Positions 44,549 through 53,573 are shown, counted from the first letter of the stretch. The stretch: DNA of 64,000 nucleotides from Streptomyces lasiicapitis (GCF_014646335.1 NZ_BMNG01000027.1:24624-88623); one strand, 5' to 3'. A program made the numbers and translations. Notes: a model not told the origin generated them from the letters alone.

Positions 44549-45042
44549 GCGCCCGAGGCCGAAACCTGCTGGTGGCAGGAGTGTGGCTCCTGGCCGCCGG
44601 AGCGGCACTTGGCGCCGGAGCGTATGTCGAGCCGTCCTGGGGCAGGCTGCTGTGCCTGATCGCCGCCGCCACCGCCCTGCGGATCGCCCTGCGCACCGTC
44701 TGGCACAGTGCCCGCTCCGCCCGCCTGGAGGGCCGGCCCGCCGAGCACAGCCAGGGGCGGCAAGCCGTGGTGCGCCTGCGCGGAGAGATCACCGCCGTCA
44801 CCGTCGACCGGACCGGGCGCCGGCTCAGCGCCGTACTCGCCGCCCACCCGCCGGTCCTGGAAATCGACCTCGCCCGCGTCACCCTCCTCACCCGCGACGG
44901 CACCCAGGTCTTCTTCGACGCCGTACGCACCGCCCACGCCACCGGCATCCCCATCGTGATCAGCAACGCCCGCCCGCAGCCGCGAGCCACGCTGCACACC
45001 CTCGGCCTGGACCGGGTCCTGCACTACAGCCACGACACCTGA
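44545..45042 (+). CDS. Membrane-anchored STAS domain protein coupled to nhaA (165 aa)
   Basis: ATG at 44545 overlaps the nhaA stop (ATGA). Two N-terminal hydrophobic segments (LLVAGVWLLAAGAALGAGAY, LLCLIAAATALRIALRTVW) are followed by a ~95-residue STAS domain (QAVVRLRGEITAVTVDRTGR, PPVLEIDLARVTLLTRDGTQ, PIVISNARPQPRATLHTLGL). The usual phosphorylatable Ser of anti-sigma antagonists is replaced by T-R-D-G-T, so it may be a structural or nucleotide-sensing STAS unit. Coupling suggests it regulates the antiporter, as STAS domains do in SulP transporters; this is inference. Confidence 0.85.
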   Translation: MSARGRNLLVAGVWLLAAGAALGAGAYVEPSWGRLLCLIAAATALRIALRTVWHSARSARLEGRPAEHSQGRQAVVRLRGEITAVTVDRTGRRLSAVLAAHPPVLEIDLARVTLLTRDGTQVFFDAVRTAHATGIPIVISNARPQPRATLHTLGLDRVLHYSHDT

Positions 45043-45049
45043 CTCCGTA

Positions 45050-45640
45050 CCCCCTCAGCGGCGGCGGGCGCCGGGTCACGTTCGGCGACATGGCGGGTGA
45101 CCGCGTCGGCGCCTGGGCAGGCGTACCGCTCCACAGAGTGGACGGAGGCGATGCGGGGAGCGGGCCAGCAGCATCAGGGGGAGGTGCCGTCCTCGGCGTC
45201 GTGGGGCAGGGCTCTGTGGCGGAACCGGTGCAGGGTCCACCCGCCCAGGTCCTTGATGTCGTCCGGTGAGGCGAGGGGGTTGGCCAGCGGGCGGGTGTTC
45301 TCCTCGAAGATCTCCTCGGCACGGTAGGAGAGCCTCGCCCGGCCGGTCTCCGGGCACAGCCCAACGACGGCGTCCCGGTCAGGGCCTTGTGGGCAGTGAG
45401 GAAGCGGGCCGCGGCTGCGCCGGGCGATCAGGCGGGGCAGCAGCTGGGCGGTGCCGGACTGCCAGTGAATCCACTCGGTCGCCCGCCCTTGGCGGTGATC
45501 CTGCCGCGCTTGTCCTGCGGGTACAGATCTTCCACGTTGAGGCACAGCACCTCATCAGCCCGTGCAGCCGACGACTCGTAGAGCTTCTTCCACTGCGTCT
45601 TCTCCCGCAGGGCGACGTCCAGGCGCACAGGGCGGCGATC
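45050..45640 (-). pseudogene. Multiply frameshifted tyrosine integrase
   Basis: Pieces in three frames line up as the C-terminal catalytic half of an actinomycete tyrosine recombinase: ARADEVLCLNVEDLYPQDKR (first Arg box), ATEWIHWQSGTAQLLPRLIA, ARLSYRAEEIFEENTRPLAN, GGWTLHRFRHRALPHDAEDG (HxxR box) and SVHSVERYACPGADAVTRHV (catalytic Tyr). At least two frameshifts and a missing N-terminal domain make it dead. It may be the old integrase of the element whose att scar lies at the tRNA-Ser fragment. Confidence 0.75.
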
Positions 45641-45764
45641 TGGTTCTCCGCGAGGGCCCTGATGCGGTCGGGCGGTGCCGACCGCCGCTCGATGCCGATC
45701 GTCGGATCGCGTCCGATCCAGCCGTGGCGCTGCCACCAGCCGATCGCCTTCCGTGCGAGGGGCG

Positions 45765-46064
45765 GGGTTCCTGCGCAAGGAGGGGGAGTCGGAGGAGCGG
45801 ATCACGTCGGTGGCGACTTGGCAGGACTCGCCGTACTTCACCGGTGCGGAGCGGGCCGCGCTGGCGCTGGTGGAGGCGGTGTTGCAGCCGGCGGCGCACG
45901 GCGAGCGGGTCTCCGACGAGCTGTACGCGGAGGCGGCCGAGCACTTCGAGGACAAGGCGCTCGCCACCTTGATGTTCGCGATCGGTCAGGTCAACTTCTT
46001 CATCGCCGTGGCGCTCATAGCCAAGCCGGTGCCCGGCCGGTCGTTCAACGACCCGTGGAAGTGA
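45765..46064 (+). pseudogene. Truncated carboxymuconolactone decarboxylase/AhpD-like protein
   Basis: The visible frame covers only the C-terminal half of a CMD-family protein: ATWQDSPYFTGAERAALALV, EAVLQPAAHGERVSDELYAE and ALATLMFAIGQVNFFIAVAL. The N-terminal region with the CxxC redox motif is absent, replaced by unrelated sequence that joins the integrase debris. It is a 5'-truncated remnant, probably cut during loss of the neighbouring element. Confidence 0.7.
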
Positions 46065-46104
46065 GAGCAGTCGGGTCTGTCGTCCCATCACGTTCCGGGT
46101 GCGG

Positions 46105-46479
46105 CTATGGGGTGTGTATGTGGGGGCACTTCGTGGCGTTCGCGGGGAAGGCCACGTCGGTTTCCTCTTGCATGGCGGTGAAGAAGCGGCGGCCGTCGGC
46201 GGTCTGTCGGGTCTTGGTCCAGGCGTAGTGCGGGCACAGTTCCTGGGCCAGCGCGTGGTGCAGTGCCTCGCGGGCAACGCCCTGGTCCTGCCAGTGGGCG
46301 GCGACGGCGATGTTGCGGATAAAGCCCCGTCGGCAGGTATGGCAGATCTGGAAGTCGAGTCGGCCGACGGGGCGGTCGTGGGGGTCCAGAGCGGTGAGGG
46401 TCTGGCGTCCCGCGCCGCACTCCATGTCCGGTGCGGTGCGGGCGAAATGGATCGCGGGGAGCCGCGCCGGGCCGCTCAT
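46105..46479 (-). CDS. GNAT-type acetyltransferase (124 aa)
   Basis: ATG at 46479 overlaps the upstream acyltransferase stop (ATGA). The protein contains DPHDRPVGRLDFQICHTCRR, then GFIRNIAVAAHWQDQGVARE and ALHHALAQELCPHY. The I-x-x-IAV...Q-x-x-GVA segment matches motif A of GNAT enzymes, which bind acetyl-CoA. The C-terminal motif B region is short. Substrate unknown. Co-translation with an acyltransferase-3 membrane protein suggests a joint surface or metabolite modification role. Confidence 0.75.
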   Translation of the reverse strand: MSGPARLPAIHFARTAPDMECGAGRQTLTALDPHDRPVGRLDFQICHTCRRGFIRNIAVAAHWQDQGVAREALHHALAQELCPHYAWTKTRQTADGRRFFTAMQEETDVAFPANATKCPHIHTP

Positions 46480-47615
46480 GTCGTACTCCGCGTCCTTCTC
46501 GTGCTGCCCGCATGCCTCCCGCCTCTGGACCTCCGACTGTCTTTGAAGGCCCATTCCATCTTCGGTTCCATCGCGAAGCGGAAGAGGCGTTGGACGGGCG
46601 GGGTGCACAAGAGGGTGATGACCGTGGCGGCGGTGAGCGTCACGGTGATCTCGCCGAGGGGCTGGTGGATCCAGTCGTGTTCGTACCAGTCCCAGAAGCG
46701 GGAGCCCTTGGCGAGGAAGCCGTGCAGGAGGTAGCCGTACAGGGTGCCCGCGCCGAGCGCGGTGAACCACAGCCTGCGGCCGGGGACCCAGGCGAAGAAG
46801 CAGGCCACCAGGACCAGGGAGCAGCCGAACATCGCCAGTGTCATCAGCGGGCCGGTCCAGCCGGGGGCGGCCAGTTCCTGTGCGCTGTCGCGGCGGTAGA
46901 ACCAGGCCGCGTTCATGCGTGGGGCTGCCCAGTAGGCGAAGAGGAGGGCCATGGCCGCGGTGGGCAGGGCCAGCACGCGGGCCTCGCGTCGGCGCACGAT
47001 GCGGAAGTGCTCGGGCTTCATGCACAGGCCGAGGACGAAGAAGGGCAGGAACTGCAGGACGCGTTGGAGGTCGAGGTCGTCGCCGATGTCGGGGGATATG
47101 GAGGCCAGGGCGGCGATGGCGAGCGCGATCGGCAGCGGCCAGCGCAGGACTTTCCACAGGGGGGTGGTCAGGCGCCAGATGAACAGGGCCCCCAGGAACC
47201 AGGTGAGGTACCAGGGGTCGAGGAGGCTGACGGGGTACGTCGGGTCGTCGTCGGCCCACCGTTTGAACAGGGTGTAGGCGACTTCGAAGAGGACGTAGGG
47301 CACGGCGATGCCGGTGACAAGCCGTCGTAGTCTGCCGGGGCCGGCGTCGAAGCTCTTGGAGAAGTAGCCGGAGATGACGATGAAGGCCGGCATGTGGAAG
47401 GTGTACACGGCGACGTAGAGGGCGGCCGCGGCCCGGCTGTCGTCGCGCAGCGGTTCCCAGGCGTGGCCCATCGCCACCAGCACGATCGCCAGGTACTTGG
47501 CGTTGTCGAAGAAGGAGTCCCGCTTCGGCGCGGCCGGTCGTACCGGTTGAGGCTGGGGTGTGTGCCGGTCCGGCGCGGGTGCTTGGACGCGGGGCAGACG
47601 CAGTGTGTCAGCCAC
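46476..47615 (-). CDS. Acyltransferase 3 family membrane protein (379 aa)
   Basis: An N-terminal Pro-rich cytoplasmic tail is followed by RDSFFDNAKYLAIVLVAMGH (the catalytic-type His of acyltransferase 3) and about ten membrane helices: FHMPAFIVISGYFSKSF, YLTWFLGALFIWRL, TLYGYLLHGFLAKGS. The family transfers acyl groups to extracytoplasmic sugars, lipids or antibiotics. It heads a two-gene operon with a GNAT enzyme. Leader sequence from 47616 to 47751 holds nothing recognised. Confidence 0.9.
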   Translation of the reverse strand: MADTLRLPRVQAPAPDRHTPQPQPVRPAAPKRDSFFDNAKYLAIVLVAMGHAWEPLRDDSRAAAALYVAVYTFHMPAFIVISGYFSKSFDAGPGRLRRLVTGIAVPYVLFEVAYTLFKRWADDDPTYPVSLLDPWYLTWFLGALFIWRLTTPLWKVLRWPLPIALAIAALASISPDIGDDLDLQRVLQFLPFFVLGLCMKPEHFRIVRRREARVLALPTAAMALLFAYWAAPRMNAAWFYRRDSAQELAAPGWTGPLMTLAMFGCSLVLVACFFAWVPGRRLWFTALGAGTLYGYLLHGFLAKGSRFWDWYEHDWIHQPLGEITVTLTAATVITLLCTPPVQRLFRFAMEPKMEWAFKDSRRSRGGRHAGSTRRTRSTT

Positions 47616-47751
47616 CGGCCCTCCTGAAGGAACCCGGGACCCAGATTTCGCGTCTTACCTGGTTTGTGGGTGTGGGGAGGATGCTGGACATTCCCAGCAC
47701 CCTCCCACTCCCCTTACGGCGCGTTCAACCCTCGTGCGTGTGACCCGCCGC

Positions 47752-48780
47752 TCACGTGTTGGCCAGGGCGGGGCCCGGGCCGACGAGTTCGGACAGGACG
47801 TCCTCCATGGTGACGAAGCCGATGACGGTGCCCTTGTCGCCGGTGACGGCGGCCAGGTGGCTGTCCATGGCGCGCAGCGCGGTGAGGGTGTCGTCGAGCG
47901 GGGTGTCGATGCTCACCCGGGTGAGCGGATGCAGCGCCGTGCGCGGGAAGGGCTTGTCCCGCTCGGTGACGCCGAGGGTGTCCTTGATGTGCAGGTAGCC
48001 GAGCAGGGCCCCGCCCGTGCCGGTGACCGGGAAGCGGGAGAAGCCGGCCTGCGCGGCGACCTGCTGGAGGAGGGCCGCGGTGATGGTGTCGTCGACGGTG
48101 CGCATACGCGCGGCCGGGACGAGGATCTCGCCGACCGGGCGGGTGCCCAGTTCCAGGGCGTCGCGCAGCCGTTCACCGTCGGCTGCCGACAGCAGTCCGG
48201 CCTGACTGGAGTCCATGACCATGCGGGCGAGTTGGTCGTCGGTGAAGACGGCCTCGACCTCGTCCTTCGGCTCGAGCTTCAGCAGCTTCAGCAGGGTGTT
48301 GGCGAAGGCATTGATGCCGAAGACGACGGGCTTGAGCGCCCGGGTGAGGGCGACGAGGGGTGGTCCGAGGAACAGCGCGGTCGGCACGGGCGCGGCCAGC
48401 GCGATGTTCTTGGGGACCATCTCGCCGATCAGCATGTGCAGATATGTGGCCACCGTGAGCGCGATGGCGAAGGCGATCGGGTGCACCAGGGCGGTCGGGA
48501 CGTGGGTGGCCTCGAAGGCGGGCTCCAGCAGGTGGGCGATGGCCGGTTCCGCGACCGCGCCGAGGACCAGCGAGGAGACGGTGATGCCGAGTTGGGCGGT
48601 GGCCATCACCGCGGAGATGTGCTTGATGCCCCACAGAGTGCTCCGGGCACGGCGGTTGCCCGCCTGGGCCCTGGGCTCGACCTGGCTGCGTCGTACCGAG
48701 ATCAGGGCGAATTCGGCGCCGACGAAGAAGGCGTTGGTCAGCAGTGTCAGAGCGCCGATGAGGAGCTGGATCGTGGTCAT
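47752..48780 (-). CDS. CNNM/CorC-type membrane protein with CBS domains (342 aa)
   Basis: ATG at 48780 overlaps the upstream gene's stop. The N-terminal DUF21/CNNM domain (FFVGAEFALISVRRSQVEPR, AQLGITVSSLVLGAVAEPAI, LIGEMVPKNIAL) is followed by a CBS pair (VPAARMRTVDDTITAALLQQ, FPVTGTGGALLGYLHIKDTL, GTVIGFVTMEDVLSELVG). These proteins are linked to Mg or other cation transport and often labelled hemolysin C-like. No CorC_HlyC C-terminal domain is present. It is the second gene of a duplicated pair. Confidence 0.93.
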   Translation of the reverse strand: MTTIQLLIGALTLLTNAFFVGAEFALISVRRSQVEPRAQAGNRRARSTLWGIKHISAVMATAQLGITVSSLVLGAVAEPAIAHLLEPAFEATHVPTALVHPIAFAIALTVATYLHMLIGEMVPKNIALAAPVPTALFLGPPLVALTRALKPVVFGINAFANTLLKLLKLEPKDEVEAVFTDDQLARMVMDSSQAGLLSAADGERLRDALELGTRPVGEILVPAARMRTVDDTITAALLQQVAAQAGFSRFPVTGTGGALLGYLHIKDTLGVTERDKPFPRTALHPLTRVSIDTPLDDTLTALRAMDSHLAAVTGDKGTVIGFVTMEDVLSELVGPGPALANT

Positions 48781-50111
48781 CGGGCCTGCTCCAGGGCTGT
48801 ATCGGCGTGGTGGGCCGGTGCGGTGATGCGGACGCGGTCGGCACGGTGGTGCTCGACCGCCTCGACGGCCAGGCGCCAGCTGTTGAGGTCGACGGTGTCG
48901 CCGACGGCCGGGATGCGGGCCAGGCGTGTGGCGATGAGCCCGGCCACCGTCTCGTAGGGGCCCTCCGGCGCGGCCAGTCCTATCGCTCCGAGTTGGTCGA
49001 CGCGGACGCCGCCGTCTGCCTGCCACACCGCGCGGCCGTCTTCGCCGGGGGTGGCGGGCACCAGGTCAGGTGCCTCTACGGGGTCGTGCTCGTCGCGGAC
49101 TTCGCCGACGACTTCTTCCACGATGTCCTCGACCGTGGCCACGCCCGCCGTGCCGCCGTACTCGTCGATGACGACCGCCATCGTGCGGGTGGCGCGCAGC
49201 CGCTCCAGGAGCCGGTCGGCGGGCAGGCTGTCGGGCACCAGCAGTGGCTCGCTGGCCAGGTCGGTGACCGGGGTGAGCTGCCGTTTGTCCGGGTCCAGGG
49301 CGAGGATGTCGCGGATGTGGACGGTGCCGATGACCTCGTCCAGGCTGTCGCGGTAGATCGGGAAGCGGGAAAGGCCGGTGGCGTGGGTGAGGTTCGCCGC
49401 GTCGGCGGCGGTGGCGTGTGCCTCCAGGGCGCGCACGTCCACGCGCGGGGTCATGACGTTCTCGGCGGTCAGCTCGCTCAAGTGCAGGGTGCGCACGAAC
49501 AGTTCCGCGGAGTCGGCCTCCAGGACCCCCTCGGCCGCCGAGTGCCGGGCCAGCGCGACCAGTTCCTCCGGGGTGCGCGCGAAGGCCAGCTCCTCGGCGG
49601 GCTCCAGGCCGAAGCGGCGCACGAAGCGATTGGCGGTGTTGTTCAGATGGTGGATGAACGGGCCGAAGGCGGCGGTGAAGCCGCGCTGCGGAGTGGCCAC
49701 CACCTTGGCGACGGCCAGCGGGCGCGAGATCGCCCAGTTCTTCGGCACCAGCTCGCCGACGACCATCAGGATCACGGTGGAGGCCGTGACACCCAGGACG
49801 GTGGCCACAGGTGAGGCCGCGACACCGAGGCCGGCCGCCTGGAGCGGCCCGCGCAGCAACGCCGCCAGCGACGGCTCGGCGAGCATGCCGATCACCAGCG
49901 AGGTGACCGTGATGCCGAGTTGGGCGCCGGAAAGCTGGAAGGTCAGCTGTCGCACGGCTTTCAGCGCACTGTGCGCGCCTCGCTCACCAGTTTCGGCGGC
50001 CCGCTCCAGGTCACCGCGCTCGATGGTGGTCAGCGAGAACTCGGCGGCGACGAAGACGGCGCAGGCCAGTGTGAGCAGCAGGGCCAGGAGCAACAGGAGG
50101 ACCTCGGTCAC
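48777..50111 (-). CDS. CNNM/CorC-type membrane protein with CorC_HlyC domain (444 aa)
   Basis: GTG at 50111 begins TEVLLLLLALLLTLACAVFV, the first helix of a CNNM domain (GAQLGITVTSLVIGMLAEPS, VVGELVPKNWAISRPLAVAK). The CBS pair shows NVMTPRVDVRAL, GLSRFPIYRDSLDEVIGTVH and MAVVIDEYGGTAGVATVEDI. The CorC_HlyC domain (WRLAVEAVEHHRADRVRIT) ends the protein. It is the longer member of the pair and is translationally coupled to the shorter one. A degenerate TCTACA/TGTAAA element lies ~146 bp upstream. Confidence 0.93.
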   Translation of the reverse strand: MTEVLLLLLALLLTLACAVFVAAEFSLTTIERGDLERAAETGERGAHSALKAVRQLTFQLSGAQLGITVTSLVIGMLAEPSLAALLRGPLQAAGLGVAASPVATVLGVTASTVILMVVGELVPKNWAISRPLAVAKVVATPQRGFTAAFGPFIHHLNNTANRFVRRFGLEPAEELAFARTPEELVALARHSAAEGVLEADSAELFVRTLHLSELTAENVMTPRVDVRALEAHATAADAANLTHATGLSRFPIYRDSLDEVIGTVHIRDILALDPDKRQLTPVTDLASEPLLVPDSLPADRLLERLRATRTMAVVIDEYGGTAGVATVEDIVEEVVGEVRDEHDPVEAPDLVPATPGEDGRAVWQADGGVRVDQLGAIGLAAPEGPYETVAGLIATRLARIPAVGDTVDLNSWRLAVEAVEHHRADRVRITAPAHHADTALEQAR

Positions 50112-50256
50112 CGTGCCACCCCCGTTCCCTCAACCTCTGGCTGCGGGCAGGCAATGGCACGGCTGGTACTGGGAGGCTCACCCATCGCGGGTCTGTGGCT
50201 CCTTCTGGTGTCTCGTACGTCATTCAAGATCAGTGGGCACCGGCGCGGCACCCGCT

Positions 50257-50273
50257 TCTACACCCACTGTAAA
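50257..50273. promoter_or_regulatory. Degenerate copy of the TCTACA/TGTAGA element (5-bp spacer)
   Basis: TCTACA-CCCAC-TGTAAA lies ~146 bp before the start of the CNNM operon. It differs from the six other copies in spacer length and one base. It may be a weak member of the same set or a coincidence. Confidence 0.3.
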
Positions 50274-51177
50274 GGAATGGCAAACCCGCGCGACAGGGGC
50301 TATGCCTTCCGTCACGCGTCGCATCGAGCTGGCCACTGGTGGTGAAGGCTGACGGCGTCACGATGCGCGCCGCCATCAGTGCGAGCGGGGGCCAGGCGCC
50401 GAGGGAGCCGACTGCCTCCGGGCTCGCGTCGGAGGTCTGCGTCAGCTTTTCCAAGGCGGCGGTCGGGGGCCGCGCCCGCGATCCAGCGCTGGACGTCGCC
50501 GAAGAGCGGGCCGAACAGCGAGGACAGCGGCATCACGGCGATCACCGCGGTCACGGCCCCGGCCGGGTGCCGCACCCGCCCCCCAAGGCCAGGCTCAGGA
50601 CGTCCACAACTGCGAAAAGTCCGGCATCCCGAGCAGCGCGGGCATCGGCTCGCCTCGCGCGTACTTTCCGTCCTCCAGGATCGCGCCGCCCAGCAGATGG
50701 GCGACTGCGCAGGAGACCAGTGCGAGCTCGGACAGCGGCCGGCGAGCGGGACGGCCGTGGCGAGGAGTACCCGGCCTCGGCGGGGCACGGCGGCGAGTGT
50801 GGAGGGGAGGAGAAGAGCGGGGTCAACTCGTGGACAGCCACGCGGTGTTCGCGGGCCGGCTCTCCGACCGTGGCGGGCGCAAGTCCCGCGACCCGCCAGC
50901 CGCCGCGCACGTCGAGCCGTACCGCCGCACCCGCCCGCTCCAGCAGATGGCGCATGCGTTCGGCCTCGCCTTCGGCGGTTCGACAGCACGTGCTGGGCGT
51001 GGAGATTCGAACGCGTCATGGGAAGGAATGCCATCTCGACGAGGATTGAGGACCGTACCTGACCGATATCCGACCTACGGTCGTTGCCGGGTCGCCGATC
51101 AGGCGGCTCGAAGGAAGGATGACAGCTGGTGGCCCCGCTCACCTCGGGGCTGTCGGCCACTGTGCAAGGAGTACGAC
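50274..51177. other. Region without an intact gene
   Basis: About 900 bases with several overlapping frames, none clearly coding. A minus-strand stretch near 50820-50955 (HLLERAGAAVRLDVRGGWRV, VAVHELTPLF) looks like a protein fragment. Another near 50500-50580 (VIAVMPLSSLFGPLFGDVQR) is hydrophobic. They are probably pieces of a decayed gene that I cannot identify. Confidence 0.4.
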
Positions 51178-52146
51178 ATGGGCATGTCCGAGGCCGCCGA
51201 CCGCGCGGACAGCTTCGTCCCGCACCGCTTCACCGAGCAGCTGGTGGACCTGGGCGAGATCCGCATGAACTACATCGCCGAGGGCGACCCGAGCGCCCCC
51301 GCGCTGCTGCTGATCCCCGCGCAGGGTGAGTCCTGGTGGGGCTACGAGGAAGCGATCGGGCTGCTCTGCTCCGAGTTCCAGGTGTTCGCCGTCGACCTGC
51401 GCGGTCAGGGGCGCTCCACCTGGACCCCCGGCCGCTACAACCTCAACATCTGGGGAGCCGACGTCGAGCGGTTCATCGACTTGGTGATCCAGCGCCCCAC
51501 GATCGTGGCGGGGAATTCCTCTGGCGGAGTGATCACCGCCTGGGTGGCCGCCTACGGCAAGCCCGGCCTGGTCCGCGGCGTGATCCTGGAGGACCCGCCG
51601 CTGCTCTCCTCCCAGGCCGCCCCGCCGTACGGGCCCGGCATGATGCAGACCCTCGGACCGATCTTCGCGCTGTGGGCCAAGTGGCTCGGCCCCCAGTGGT
51701 CCATCGGAGACTGGGCCGGCATGGTCAAGGCCGCCCCGCACGAGCTGCCCGCATTCCTGCACCCTGGCATCGGCTTCATGATGGGCGAAGGCAACCCCGA
51801 AGCCGGCGCGTCCCCCACCCCGGTGCAGCACTTGAAGGAGTACGACCCGGAATGGGCCCAGTCGTGGGCCGACGACACCGCGAACGCCGGTTGCGATCAC
51901 GCCACGATGCTCGCCCAGGTGAAGGCCCCGGTGCTGCTCACGCACCACTTCCACATGACCGACCCGGACACGGGCCAGCTCATGGGCGCGATGACCGACA
52001 TCCAGGCCGCCCAGGCCCGCCGCCTGCTCGAATCCACCGGCCAGCCTGTCACCTTCACCCCGCTCGACGCGCCGCACACCATGCACGAACCGATGGCGCA
52101 GCAGTACGCCGACACCATCACCGAGTGGATCAAGGCCCTGGCCTGA
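51178..52146 (+). CDS. Alpha/beta hydrolase (322 aa)
   Basis: ATG at 51178 follows AAGGAG. The canonical fold is visible: oxyanion strand ALLLIPAQGESWWGYEEAIG, then FQVFAVDLRGQGRSTWTPGR, nucleophile elbow IVAGNSSGGVITAWVAAYG (Ser in G-N-S-S-G), a cap region, APVLLTHHFHMTDPD and the final catalytic His in LDAPHTMHEPM. It has no signal peptide, so it acts in the cytoplasm. Substrate cannot be predicted; haloperoxidase-, esterase- or lactonase-like activities are possible. A hairpin 22 bp downstream probably ends transcription. Confidence 0.92.
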   Translation: MGMSEAADRADSFVPHRFTEQLVDLGEIRMNYIAEGDPSAPALLLIPAQGESWWGYEEAIGLLCSEFQVFAVDLRGQGRSTWTPGRYNLNIWGADVERFIDLVIQRPTIVAGNSSGGVITAWVAAYGKPGLVRGVILEDPPLLSSQAAPPYGPGMMQTLGPIFALWAKWLGPQWSIGDWAGMVKAAPHELPAFLHPGIGFMMGEGNPEAGASPTPVQHLKEYDPEWAQSWADDTANAGCDHATMLAQVKAPVLLTHHFHMTDPDTGQLMGAMTDIQAAQARRLLESTGQPVTFTPLDAPHTMHEPMAQQYADTITEWIKALA

Positions 52147-52168
52147 CTCCTGCACAGCACTTGCCCCG

Positions 52169-52202
52169 GGCCCGCCGGACTCCACCACGAGCCTGGCGGG
52201 CC
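52169..52202 (+). terminator. Hairpin after the hydrolase gene
   Basis: Arms GGCCCGCC and GGCGGGCC, extendable by two pairs with one G-U, lie 22 bp after the stop. No T-tract follows. Sequence from here to the operator at 52435 shows no gene. Confidence 0.5.
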
Positions 52203-52434
52203 AGACGCCGAGCGCCAGTGATCCGCGCGTGGGAAACCTCCGACGGCACAACCGAACAGCAACAGGTGGCGGTGCGGGACAGGGGCCACACGATGCGATG
52301 CGGGCGCGGGAGAACGGGGCTGGGAGGGGGTGCGTGCCGAACGACAGGGGGGCCGATCCGCACCCCGCGTACGTCATCAGGAGTACGTGTTCACGCCGCG
52401 TGCCCACGGCCGGGCCAGTCCGCCCTATCCTCTT

Positions 52435-52450
52435 TCTACAGCCCTGTAGA
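52435..52450. promoter_or_regulatory. TCTACA-N4-TGTAGA operator upstream of spo0M
   Basis: TCTACA-GCCC-TGTAGA, perfect arms, 49 bp before the spo0M start. It is one of six copies in the last 12 kb. It has TACA/TGTA half-sites as used by BlaI/MecI-type repressors. Confidence 0.75.
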
Positions 52451-52499
52451 TGAGGGTTCCTGACGACTCGTCGATCAACTGTAAGGAGTGAACGCCGCG

Positions 52500-53507
52500 A
52501 TGGTGTTCAAGCGACTGCTCGGATCACTCGGGGTGGGTGGCCCCTCGGTGGACACGGTCCTCAAGCCCGGTGCCGTCCGGCCCGGCGGGACGCTGCGCGG
52601 GCAGGTGAACCTCCAGGGCGGCAGCACCGACGTCAACGTCGAGCACATCACCCTGGAACTGGTGGCGCGCGTGGAGGCCGAGCACGACGGCGGCGAGCGC
52701 GAGGGGTATGTGGCCTTCGACCGGTTCATCGTCGGCGGCGGCTTCCGGCTCGGCGAGGGCCAGCAGCACAGCGAGCCGTTCGCGATCACCCTGCCCTGGG
52801 AGACGCCGATCACCGAGCTGTACGGACAGCACCTGGGCATCGTCCTGGGCGTGCGCACCGAACTGGCGGTGGCGGGCGCCAAGGACAAGGGCGACCTGGA
52901 CGCGCTGTCCATCGCACCACTGCCCGTCCAGGAAGCGATCCTGGAAGCCTTCGGCCAGCTCGGCTTCGGCTTCAAAACCGCCGACCTGGAGCTGGGCCAC
53001 ATCGGCGGCACCGGCCAGCAACTCCCCTTCTACCAGGAGGTCGAACTGGCCGTCTCCCCCGAATACGCGCACGCGCTCAGCGAGATCGAGGTGACCTTCC
53101 TCGCCCACCGCGACGAAATGGAGGTCGTCCTGGAAGCCGACAAGCGCGGCGGCCACTTCTCCTCCGGCCACGACGCGGTCACCCGCTTCAGGGTCGCCTG
53201 CGACGGAGCCGAGGACCAGGACTGGAACACGATCGTCGACGGCTGGGTGCGCCAGATGGTCGAGCACCGGGCGTCGTACGGGCACGGCGACGCTTACGGG
53301 CACGACTTCCACGGGCATAGCCATGGGCATGGGTCCGGCAGCCACGGACACGGTGGCCATCACCGCTCGGGCCCCGGTGTGGGCACTGCCGTCGCCGCGG
53401 GTGCGGCCGGGCTCGCCGTGGGTGTCGTCGGCGGCATGGTCGCGGCCGAAGTCGTCGACGAGGTCGGAGACTTCTTCGAGGGCGAGGAGGAAGCGGAGGA
53501 AGAGTGA
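52500..53507 (+). CDS. spo0M: Sporulation-control protein Spo0M (SpoOM, arrestin-like)
   Basis: ATG at 52500 has AAGGAG 11 bases upstream; GTG at 52488 overlaps that site and is less likely. The 335-residue protein starts MVFKRLLGSLGVGGPSVDTV and has the two arrestin-like beta domains of SpoOM proteins (VRPGGTLRGQVNLQGGSTDV, ITLELVARVEAEHDG, LPFYQEVELAVSPEYAHAL). The C-terminus adds a His/Gly-rich segment (HGHDFHGHSHGHGSGSHGHG-like, ~residues 260-285), a Gly/Ala helix and an acidic tail. The His tract may bind metal. Family members affect sporulation and stress. A TCTACA operator precedes it. Confidence 0.9.
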   Translation: MVFKRLLGSLGVGGPSVDTVLKPGAVRPGGTLRGQVNLQGGSTDVNVEHITLELVARVEAEHDGGEREGYVAFDRFIVGGGFRLGEGQQHSEPFAITLPWETPITELYGQHLGIVLGVRTELAVAGAKDKGDLDALSIAPLPVQEAILEAFGQLGFGFKTADLELGHIGGTGQQLPFYQEVELAVSPEYAHALSEIEVTFLAHRDEMEVVLEADKRGGHFSSGHDAVTRFRVACDGAEDQDWNTIVDGWVRQMVEHRASYGHGDAYGHDFHGHSHGHGSGSHGHGGHHRSGPGVGTAVAAGAAGLAVGVVGGMVAAEVVDEVGDFFEGEEEAEEE

Positions 53508-53545
53508 ACAGTGAGCGCGCCAGGGGGATGCCGGGCACACTCCTG

Positions 53546-53573
53546 CTAGCTTCTACATTGCTGTAGAAGCTAG
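53546..53573. promoter_or_regulatory. TCTACA-N4-TGTAGA operator upstream of terB
   Basis: The best copy: CTAGCTTCTACA-TTGC-TGTAGAAGCTAG, 12-bp perfect arms. It ends 67 bp before the terB start and lies just after spo0M. It could also form a hairpin, but it lacks a T-tract and sits at promoter distance. Confidence 0.8.

Noticed and set aside
53546..53573. Reading the 12-bp-arm palindrome as the spo0M terminator
   Set aside because: The same core recurs five more times at promoter distance before other genes, including ones without an upstream gene on that strand, so an operator is more likely; dual function is not excluded.
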